Shown piece after piece: positions 1 through 6,938 of a stretch of DNA of 57,354 nt; position 1 is the stretch's first letter, and each line of letters opens with the position of its first letter. Below the pieces are notes generated by a model. It was given only the letters and a program-made list of their open reading frames with translations. It had not been told where the DNA came from and made no database searches. The stretch comes from Acidobacteriota bacterium. Its GTDB lineage: Bacteria > Acidobacteriota > Vicinamibacteria > Vicinamibacterales > UBA2999. Location: contig JAUSDY010000012.1 of the NCBI GenBank assembly GCA_030650395.1, positions 1 through 57,354 of the forward strand. Reading direction: 5' to 3'. The position numbers and the translations under genes were made by a program.

Positions 1-816
1 GGCGATGACACGATTGTGCTTCGCCACGCCATCCCCGTCCCTTCCGGACCGCCGGGCGGGAGCAGTCCGCCGCCGCTGGGCGGCTCCGATGATCCCGGCG
101 CCGACCGAAGTTACCTTTTGCGTACGGGGCGTGATCACTCCGCCTTGCGGCGTGCCCTGCCGAGGGCGTCGGGGCCGTCCGCCGTCACGCTCGTCGACGA
201 TGGGGGCCTCGAGAAAGTACTTCACCAACGCGAGCATCGCGCCGCCCACCACACGCTGCGCCACCGTCTTCATCAGCCGGTCGTGCGGAATCGTGTCGAA
301 GTAGGCTTGCACATCCGCGTCAATGACCCAGTACATCCCGTCGTGCAGCGCCTCACGGATGGCGTCGATGGCTTGATGCGCATCGCGCCGCGGACGGAAG
401 CCGTAGGAGTCCGGCCCAAAGTCCGCCTCGAAGAGTGGTTCCAGCAGTAGCTTCGCCGCTGTCTGCACCACCCGGTCTCGAATGTTGGGAATGCCCAGCG
501 GGCGCTCCCCTCCGTTCAGCTTCGGAATGTACACCCGCCGCACCGGCCCGGGCCGATACGTTTGCGACTTCAGTTCGTCACGCAACTGCGCCAGCAGCAC
601 GTCCCGTCCGTCCGCGTCGGTCTGCTCGAAGGTCTGCCCGTCCGGTCCCGGTGCGCCGCCGTTGGCCCGCGCGAGGGCATAGGCGTGCGCGAGGATGTCC
701 AGCCGGTAGACCTTGTCGTAGAGCGCGTACGCGCGGAAGTGCGGTTCCTTCTTGGCTCGCAGGTACAGTGCCCGTTGCAGGTTCCGGATAGGTGCTGGAG
801 TTTTTAGTGCGGCCAC
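1..816 (-). pseudogene. ltrA: Group II intron reverse transcriptase/maturase, broken and partial
   Basis: The frame is open from a GTG at 816 (GGACGGAG just upstream) to the left edge. It shows LtrA-type blocks in order: YALYDKVYRLD, GPDGQTFEQTDADG, YIPKLNGGERPLGIPNIRDRVVQ, FGPDSYGFRPRRDAHQAI, the catalytic DADVQAYFDTIPHDRLM, and QGTPQGGVITP near position 127. The family then normally continues LLANIYL and reaches the YADD catalytic motif. Here it instead reads RTQKVTSVGAGIIGAAQ, and neither other frame restores YADD. The fingers and part of the palm are present, but the second catalytic aspartates are missing. Either an ancient deletion or an assembly join near 127 explains this. As read, the enzyme cannot be active. 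Confidence 0.85.
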
Positions 817-1325
817 AATCTCCGTCCCTTTCCTGCAGAGGTCACGTCATCGAGTGGGGGTCCTTCCCTCCAGCGAGTTTCCCCGCCTTCGTCGGTACTA
901 CGACCCCGTCCGACTCCTCGCCCGACCGCCGCGCCTCGACTACCGTCTTGTGCGCCGCGTTTGCGATGGCATCGCATCGCGCGAGGTCTCCCGTGTTCAA
1001 CGCGTTCCTGTGGCGACGTGCTGTCCCTGCGACCCCGGAGGAGCGCGGCGGTGCACTGGCTGAGCACCTTCCCGCCGCGTGCTGCCTTCGCCTGATTACG
1101 AGAGGCTCGGCCTCCCCGGTTCCGTTACGGGGCTACATCTGGGTTCGCTGTACGCTACGGCCCGTCGCGTCGCAGTCGGGGGCTCGCCAGCCCTCCGACA
1201 TGCGGGTCCCGCTTCTGCCGGATATCTCGCGACATCACGCAGGGGACCGCGCTACCCTACTGCTCAGCGTTTCATAGGGGTGGGCTCCTTTCATCCCACA
1301 AGGAACGCGCCGCTTCACGGCGCAC
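1..1325 (-). mobile_element. Group II intron, 5' part, runs off left edge
   Basis: Reading leftwards, a GTGCG group II 5' end (complement of CGCAC at 1321-1325) is followed by about 500 nt without a plausible gene, then a reverse transcriptase ORF from 816. This is the usual order of domains I-III followed by the domain IV ORF. The 5' end opens with a short stem (GTGCGCCGTG then GCGGCGC), as is common in bacterial introns. The insertion is in the intergenic space just upstream of the gamma-glutamyltransferase gene. Domains V and VI and the 3' end are not in the window. I call the 5' boundary from the motif and the ORF position, not from a computed fold. Forward ORFs in 792-1330 are shadows of this structured RNA. 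Confidence 0.72.
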
Positions 1326-1369
1326 CGTAATCTGCGGACAACCTAGGCGGCCCAGCCGCGCACCCGGAC

Positions 1370-1375
1370 TATAAT
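1370..1375 (+). promoter_or_regulatory. Consensus -10 box of the gamma-glutamyltransferase gene
   Basis: TATAAT lies 16 nt before the ATG at 1392, with GGCGGAGG as a ribosome site between them. It lies 45 bp from the intron 5' end, on the opposite strand. No convincing -35 box is seen. Confidence 0.55.
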
Positions 1376-1391
1376 TCCCGGCGGAGGCCTC

Positions 1392-3080
1392 ATGATCCGC
1401 CGCGCATCTCTTGTTGTTATTGCCGTCCTGACCGTCACCTCGCTGACGCTACAGGCCGGCTCCACCCCCCAACGCGCCAAGCTGGGGATGGTGATCACGC
1501 AGAGTGACATCGCTTCCCAGATCGGCTTCCAGGTCATCAAGAACGGCGGCAACGCGATCGACTCGGCCGTGGCCACTGCGTTCGCGCTGGCGGTCACGCA
1601 TCCGACCGCCGGCAACATCGGCGGCGGCGGCTTCATCGTGTATCGGCCGGCCAAGGGCGAGCCGGTGTCGTACGACTTCCGCGAGGTCGGGCCCTCGCGC
1701 TCGTCGCCAGAGATGTGGCTGAAGGACGGCAAGTACGACTTCGAGACGCATCACAACAGCCACCTCTCGGTCGGCGTTCCCGGCACGGTGGCGGGCCTGC
1801 ACCTGGCCTGGAAGGAGGCCGGCTCGAAACCGTGGAAGGAGCTGGTGCAACCCGCGATCGGGCTGGCGCGTGACGGCTTCGAGATCTCGCACGGCCTCGC
1901 CCGATCCCTGGCCGGGCAGATCGACGACTTCAAGAAGTACCCCGCGTCGCTCGCACAGTTCACCAAGAACGGCACGCCCTATCAGCAGGGCGAGATCCTC
2001 AAGCAGCCCGACCTGGCGCGCACGCTGACACGCATCGCGGATCAGGGACCGGCCGGCTTCTACGAAGGTGAGACCGCGGCGCTCGTCGAAAAGGAAATGA
2101 AGGCCAACGGCGGCTTGATCACCATGGCGGATCTCAAGGCGTATCAAGCCAAGAAGCGCGCCGTCGTCAAGGGCACTTACCGCGGCTACGACATCATCGG
2201 GATGCCGCCGCCCAGTTCCGGCGGCATGGCCGTGGTGCAGATGCTTAACGTGCTCGAGGGCTTCGACCTCAAGGCGAACGGCTACGGCTCGGCGCAGAAC
2301 ATCCACCTTGCCGCGGAAGCGATGCGGCGGGCGTTTGCCGATCGCGCGCGCTACCTCGCCGATCCCGATTTCGAGAAAGACATCCCGCTACCGATGTTGA
2401 TCTCGAAGGATTACGCCAACGCCTTGCGCAAGACGATCAATCCGAAGAAGGCCTCCAAGTCCGAGGTCAACAAGTTCGAGTGGACCTCCGAATCACCGGA
2501 AACCACGCATCTCTCGGTCGTCGACGCCAAGCGCAATGCTGTCGCGATGACCTACACCCTCGAGTACGGCTACGGCTCGCGCATCGTCGTCCCCGGCGCC
2601 GGGTTCCTGCTGAACAACGAGATGGGCGACTTCAACGCGGGTCCTGGTCTCACCGATGAACGCGGGCTGGTCGGCACCAACCCGAACCTCGCGCGGCCCG
2701 GCAAGCGCATGCTCTCCAGCATGGCGCCGACGATCGTCGCGAAGGACGGACAGCTCTTCATGGTCACCGGCACGCCGGGCGGACGCACTATCATCAACAC
2801 GGTGCTGACGACGATCCTCAACGTGATCGATTACGGGATGAACGCACAGGAAGCGGTTGATGCGGGCCGCATGCATCACCAGTGGCTGCCGGATCGCATC
2901 AATCTCGAGCGTTTCGGGTTCTCGGTCGACACCATTAAGCTGCTGAAGGAGATGGGCCACACCGTGCAGGAAGGCGGCGGCCAGGGCGCGGCCCAGGTGA
3001 TCGTGTTCAACCAGAAAGACAACATGCTCGAAGGCGGGGTCGACCGGCGGCCTGCAGACGGCGGGGCCGCCGGGAAATAA
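1392..3080 (+). CDS. ggt: Gamma-glutamyltransferase (glutathione hydrolase)
   Basis: This secreted N-terminal nucleophile hydrolase removes or transfers the gamma-glutamyl group of glutathione and related peptides. The 562-residue length matches a full proenzyme. A signal peptide covers about residues 1-22. The large-subunit motif GGNAIDSAVATAFALAVTHP is at about 52-71. The autoprocessing site and nucleophile threonine are in ETTHLSVVDAKRNAVAMTYT, where family members cleave before the second Thr. SSMAPTIV and TPGGRTIINTV form the later substrate and oxyanion parts. It stands alone: the intron lies upstream, and the stop codon is followed directly by the GGTGCGTAC repeat. It probably matures in the periplasm and serves glutathione scavenging. 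The family is clear; the physiological substrate is inferred. Confidence 0.95.
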   Translation: MIRRASLVVIAVLTVTSLTLQAGSTPQRAKLGMVITQSDIASQIGFQVIKNGGNAIDSAVATAFALAVTHPTAGNIGGGGFIVYRPAKGEPVSYDFREVGPSRSSPEMWLKDGKYDFETHHNSHLSVGVPGTVAGLHLAWKEAGSKPWKELVQPAIGLARDGFEISHGLARSLAGQIDDFKKYPASLAQFTKNGTPYQQGEILKQPDLARTLTRIADQGPAGFYEGETAALVEKEMKANGGLITMADLKAYQAKKRAVVKGTYRGYDIIGMPPPSSGGMAVVQMLNVLEGFDLKANGYGSAQNIHLAAEAMRRAFADRARYLADPDFEKDIPLPMLISKDYANALRKTINPKKASKSEVNKFEWTSESPETTHLSVVDAKRNAVAMTYTLEYGYGSRIVVPGAGFLLNNEMGDFNAGPGLTDERGLVGTNPNLARPGKRMLSSMAPTIVAKDGQLFMVTGTPGGRTIINTVLTTILNVIDYGMNAQEAVDAGRMHHQWLPDRINLERFGFSVDTIKLLKEMGHTVQEGGGQGAAQVIVFNQKDNMLEGGVDRRPADGGAAGK

Positions 3081-3147
3081 GGTGCGTACGGTGCGTACAG
3101 TGCCTAGGGTGCCAAGGGGTTGGTGCCGAATGCTTGGTGCCAAGTGC
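3081..3147 (+). repeat. Post-stop GGTGC word repeat
   Basis: It begins at the base after the ggt stop codon: GGTGCGTAC twice, then CAGTGCC, TAGGGTGCC, AAGGGGTTGGTGCC and a further GGTGCC. The same words follow the next gene at 3864. The forward arm alone has no close inverted partner here. Confidence 0.8.
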
Positions 3148-3161
3148 ACAGGGAGACACAG

Positions 3162-3863
3162 ATGAAGACGATGCGTTTGATATTTGCAGCACTGACGATT
3201 GCGGTGGTGCCGGGGTCCTATCTACTGTTGGCGCAGCAGCCGGCCACGCCCGCGGCGCAGCCCGCGGCCGCCGCACCGCGGCAGCCGATGTCGTTCTTTG
3301 TCACCAGCGTCGGCAAGGGTGACGGCGCGAATCTCGGCGGCGTGGCCGGCGCGGATGCGCATTGCCAGGCGCTCGCCAAAGCCGCGGCACAGCCGGATGC
3401 GGTGTGGCGCGCCTACCTGAGCACGCAGGGCGCCGGCGCCGTCAGCGCGCGCGACCGCATCGGCAACGGTCCGTGGCATAACTTCCGAGGCCAAGTCATC
3501 TCGACGAGCAATGCGGTGCTGCACGGCGACACCATCGAGCAGGCGCGCATCGGCAACCCGTTGGGGAAGCAGCTCTCCTTGAACGAGAAGGGCGAGCTGG
3601 TCAACGGCGTCGGTGACAAGCCGAACCAGCACGACATTCTCACCGGTTCGACGGCCGACGGCCGCGCCTTCACCGACAGCGCGGACCACACCTGCAACAA
3701 CTGGACGAGCAATAGTGCGGGGTCCGCACAGCTCGGGCACCACGACAAGCAAGGCGGCGGCAACGGTTCCTGGAACGCGACGCATCCGAGCAAGGGCTGC
3801 AGCCAGGACAATCTCATCGGCACCGGCGGGGCCGGGCTCTTCTACTGCTTCGCAGTGAAATAA
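3162..3863 (+). CDS. Secreted lectin/endostatin-like protein
   Basis: A 233-residue protein with a signal peptide (MKTMRLIFAALTIAVVPGSYLLLAQ), a Pro/Ala linker, and a domain starting FFVTSVGKGDGANLGGVAG. I take ATG 3162, preceded by AGGGAGACACAG, because an earlier start at 3120 would translate the repeat. The domain has ADAHCQALA, WRAYLST, CNNWTSNS, KGCSQDN and a final GLFYCFA. The four cysteines and W/G-rich ending resemble DUF1554/collagen-endostatin-like, C-type-lectin-like extracellular domains. That assignment is from motif memory, not a search. The function is unknown, possibly glycan or surface binding. The next gene converges on it across a long hairpin. Confidence 0.8.
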   Translation: MKTMRLIFAALTIAVVPGSYLLLAQQPATPAAQPAAAAPRQPMSFFVTSVGKGDGANLGGVAGADAHCQALAKAAAQPDAVWRAYLSTQGAGAVSARDRIGNGPWHNFRGQVISTSNAVLHGDTIEQARIGNPLGKQLSLNEKGELVNGVGDKPNQHDILTGSTADGRAFTDSADHTCNNWTSNSAGSAQLGHHDKQGGGNGSWNATHPSKGCSQDNLIGTGGAGLFYCFAVK

Positions 3864-3979
3864 GGTGCGTACGGTGCGTACAGTGCCTAGAGGGGTGCCA
3901 AGGGGTTAGTGCCGAGTGCGACGGTCGCACCAGCACCAACCCTTGGGCACAATTAGGCACCGTACGCACCCTTGGCACC
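3864..3979. terminator. Long word-repeat hairpin between convergent genes
   Basis: The left arm starts right after the stop at 3863 (GGTGCGTACGGTGCG...). The right arm starts right after the opposite gene's TAG at 3982-3980. The arms are imperfect complements centred on GTGCGAC-G-GTCGCAC (3916-3930), and matching words pair outwards: GGGGTTAGTGC with GCACCAACCC, GTGCCTA with TAGGCAC, and GTGCGTAC with GTACGCAC. The layout fits a two-way terminator. It lacks the poly-T of a classical Rho-independent site, so function is inferred from position and symmetry. Confidence 0.7.
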
Positions 3980-6847
3980 CTATTTCTTGGGCGCCCAATT
4001 CATCGCCACTGTCAGACCGCTGTACGTATCCGGTCCGATCTGCCCGGTGGCCGCCGTGGTCGGGGCGACGAACTGGAGGACCAGGAACCGTTGACCGTCT
4101 GGCGCGACGGCGTAGGGATGGTAGTCGCCGCCGCTATGAGGCACGTTGAGCGCCGGGAAGACCACCACTTCCCGAGGGGTGTCGGGTTCGAAGACGTCGC
4201 CTTTGGCGTTCACCTGGACGGAGTACATCGGCCCCCCGAATGCGTATGGGGTGCCGCCAGTCGCACCAACCGGAGAGTGGTAGAAGATCTCCTTGCTGTC
4301 CCCACGCCACCGGGGCCAGTCTCCACCGGTGAATGACACCTGCCATCCTCCAGCGCCCGTCGGGAACGGTTTCACGTAGATCTCGTTCCGGTTGTCTTTC
4401 GAATTGGACGTGTAGGCCAACCATTTTCCGTCCCGAGAGATTTGCCCGTGGGTCTCGTTGAACGGCTCCGCCACGATCGGCGCGGCCTTCTTGTCCTCCA
4501 CCGTCAGTACCCAGAGATCGCTCCCGGTCTTGGGATCCTGCACCCAGAAGACAATCCGCTTGCCGTCCGGCGACCAGGACATCGGGGCCTTGGGCAGATC
4601 CGATTCGTGCAGCGGCTCCTCGGCACCAGACCCGCTCGAGAGCGTTTGGTACAGACCCCACTTGCCGCTCCTGAGCGAGGCATACACAATGCGGCTTCCG
4701 TCGGGCGACCAGAGCGGCATGGAGCTGTGGCGCGACGCATCCCTCGTGAGCCGCAACTGCGATCCTCGCGGCTCGATCACGTAGATGTCGCCGCCGTTGG
4801 CGTCGTGACGGTGGACGGCGATGCGCTTCGCATCCGGGGATACCTCCACGCCGCGGTACGCGCCGGGAGGCCCCACGTGTTGCACCACTTGACCGGCGCG
4901 GTCGATCCACGCCAACTGCCACTCCCCCAGATCCGACGCCGGGCCGGCCGGGCCCGCCCCGGCGGTGCCACCGGCGAGGTAGAAGTAGGCCAGCACGCCG
5001 TTCTGGGACACGCGGAAATCGCCGCGACCGTTGGCGCTGTCGAACGTCACCTCGTCGGCGATGCGAACGGGTTCGCCAGACACCGCTAGCGTGGCCGCGT
5101 CAAACGTCTGCGCGTACACGGCGCTATCGCGGTGGAAGATCACGTAGCCCGGATTCGAATAGCCGGCGTTGGACCCCGCCGACAGGATGCGGGTCTTGTC
5201 CTTCGAATCGAGCGTGCCCGCGACGATGGCGCGACTGGCGGCCTGCCCGGACCATGCGGTGTACAGATAGTGACGTCCGTCCGGCAGGAAGTGGGGCCAG
5301 AAATGCCCGTTCTCCGATCCGTCCAGCGTGGTGACGGCCTCCGGTTTTCCGCCTTCGGCCGGCACGCGGAACAGCCCCTGGGCGGAACCAAACAGGATGA
5401 CCCCCTCGCGGTTCCACGTGCCTCCGGAGAAACCGGACGCGTCGGCAATCTCCTGGGGCGGCCCGCCCGAGGCCTCCACCCGCTTCAACTTGGTGCCGGC
5501 GATAAAGCCGATCCAGCGGCTGTCGGCTGACCAGAATGGTTGTGCGGCCCCTTCGGTTCCCGGCAGCCGCTGAGGCGTCACCGCGCCGATCGGCCGAACG
5601 TAAAGAATCCATGAATCTTCAGTCGCGATTGTCTGCCGGGCCACAAACGCAATCGCGCGTCCATCGGGCGAGACCGCGAAATTCGCTGGGTCGAAGACAC
5701 CTGGGCCTGAGGTGCCTGCAGCGCCTGTATTGCTTCCTCTTCCTGCTCCTCCCGTTCCTCCCGCCGCTCTCGCCTCGGCGGTCAGTTGAATCGGCACCCT
5801 GAAGCGGAGTTCCTGCTGCGCATCCGGGCCACGAAGATAGAGCAGGGCCGGCGCCACCATGGCCGCAGCGGGCAGCACGACGGCCGCGATCAGACCGCGG
5901 TAGAGCCAAGCGCGGCTTCGAGCGACAACGCGCACCGGCGCGGCCGCTTGTGTACTTGCGCCGCCTTCGGCGATCCACTCGAGCTCCGCCAGGAGATCCC
6001 GCGCGGTCTGCCAGCGGTCCGCCGGGTCCTTGGCGAGACATGTCGCCAACACATGGTCCAGTGCCGGCGGCGTGGCGGGCTCGACTTTCGAGAGGGGCTC
6101 CGGAGTGGAGGTGGCGATCGCGGAAATCAGCAGCACCTGGGTCTTGCCGACGAACGTCCGCTTGCCCGAGACCATTTCGTGGAGCAGCACGCCGAACGCG
6201 AAGATGTCCGTTCGGGCGTCGGCTTCGCTCCCTTCCAACTGCTCGGGCGCCATGTACTGCAAGGTGCCGATCATGGCGCCCGGCGTCGTCAAATCCGTTC
6301 GGGCCGGCAGCACGGTCACTCCACTGAGCGCGCTGACCCCGCCTGCGCTGCCGGCTCCGGTCTTGGCCAACCCGAAGTCGAGGAGCTTGGTTCCACCGGG
6401 CGTCAGCATGACGTTGGCCGGCTTCAGGTCGCGATGCACCACGCCACGGCGATGGGCCTTGTCGAGCGCGTCGGCAATCTGAATCCCCAGCTTCAGCGCT
6501 TCGTCCAGACCGATCGCGCCGCGCTCGAGACGCGCCGCGAGCGTTTCGCCTTCCAGGTACTCCATGACGAGGAAGTCGATCGCGGCTTCACCGGTCGCGG
6601 GACTCTCGCGACCAATGTCGTGCAGCACGCAGATGTGGGGATGACTGAGCGACGCGAGCGCCTGCGCTTCGCGCTCGAACCGCTGCTTCATGTCCGCGTG
6701 GTCCGCCCAATGCTTCGGCAGCACCTTGACGGCCACGGTGCGCTGCAGACGCGTGTCGGTCGCCTTATACACTTCGCCCATGCCTCCGGCGCCAATGGCG
6801 GAGTGGATTTCGTACGGTCCGAGTCGCGTGCCCTCTGCTAACGCCAT
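3980..6847 (-). CDS. Membrane Ser/Thr protein kinase with TolB-like propeller
   Basis: A 955-residue Hanks-type kinase. I start at ATG 6847 (MALAEGTRLGPYEI, with GAAGG upstream); longer versions run into the neighbouring kinase gene. Kinase motifs are the Gly loop IGAGGMGEVYKA, VAVKVLP with the ATP-binding Lys at about 41, HRDLKPANVML and LLDFGLAK, then SLSHPHICVLHDIG-type alphaC/beta5 features. One membrane helix (LIAAVVLPAAAMVAPALLYL, about residues 320-340) leads to an outer six-bladed TolB/WD40-like propeller with repeated SPDG/SPDAKRI and W-SPDGSRIVYAS units, ending SGLTVAMNWAPKK. Substrate and signal are unknown. It is a paralogue of the upstream kinase and probably cotranscribed with it. 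Confidence 0.93.
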   Translation of the reverse strand: MALAEGTRLGPYEIHSAIGAGGMGEVYKATDTRLQRTVAVKVLPKHWADHADMKQRFEREAQALASLSHPHICVLHDIGRESPATGEAAIDFLVMEYLEGETLAARLERGAIGLDEALKLGIQIADALDKAHRRGVVHRDLKPANVMLTPGGTKLLDFGLAKTGAGSAGGVSALSGVTVLPARTDLTTPGAMIGTLQYMAPEQLEGSEADARTDIFAFGVLLHEMVSGKRTFVGKTQVLLISAIATSTPEPLSKVEPATPPALDHVLATCLAKDPADRWQTARDLLAELEWIAEGGASTQAAAPVRVVARSRAWLYRGLIAAVVLPAAAMVAPALLYLRGPDAQQELRFRVPIQLTAEARAAGGTGGAGRGSNTGAAGTSGPGVFDPANFAVSPDGRAIAFVARQTIATEDSWILYVRPIGAVTPQRLPGTEGAAQPFWSADSRWIGFIAGTKLKRVEASGGPPQEIADASGFSGGTWNREGVILFGSAQGLFRVPAEGGKPEAVTTLDGSENGHFWPHFLPDGRHYLYTAWSGQAASRAIVAGTLDSKDKTRILSAGSNAGYSNPGYVIFHRDSAVYAQTFDAATLAVSGEPVRIADEVTFDSANGRGDFRVSQNGVLAYFYLAGGTAGAGPAGPASDLGEWQLAWIDRAGQVVQHVGPPGAYRGVEVSPDAKRIAVHRHDANGGDIYVIEPRGSQLRLTRDASRHSSMPLWSPDGSRIVYASLRSGKWGLYQTLSSGSGAEEPLHESDLPKAPMSWSPDGKRIVFWVQDPKTGSDLWVLTVEDKKAAPIVAEPFNETHGQISRDGKWLAYTSNSKDNRNEIYVKPFPTGAGGWQVSFTGGDWPRWRGDSKEIFYHSPVGATGGTPYAFGGPMYSVQVNAKGDVFEPDTPREVVVFPALNVPHSGGDYHPYAVAPDGQRFLVLQFVAPTTAATGQIGPDTYSGLTVAMNWAPKK

Positions 6848-6856
6848 GAAAATTTC

Positions 6857-6894
6857 GCCTTCAACTCTTAACTCTGCACTCTTAACTCTGCACT
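6857..6894 (-). repeat. AGAGTGCAGAGTTAAG direct repeats
   Basis: Read on the minus strand, AGAGTGCAGAGTTAAG is repeated in tandem, starting right after a TAG at 6897-6895. That TAG is the natural stop of the upstream kinase if its frameshift is corrected. The same words follow the cytochrome gene at 26821 on the plus strand. Confidence 0.75.
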
Positions 6895-6938
6895 CTATTT
6901 CAGCGGCGCAGCCGCAGCCGCCTTTGTCCATCCGCGGA

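Noticed and set aside
792-1330. Several short plus-strand frames left of ggt
   Set aside because: They lie antisense to the group II intron RNA and RT, lack ribosome sites and resemble no protein.
3081-3980. CRISPR-like array suggested by the repeated GGTGC words
   Set aside because: Units are contiguous or irregular with no unique spacers of even length, and no cas gene is present.
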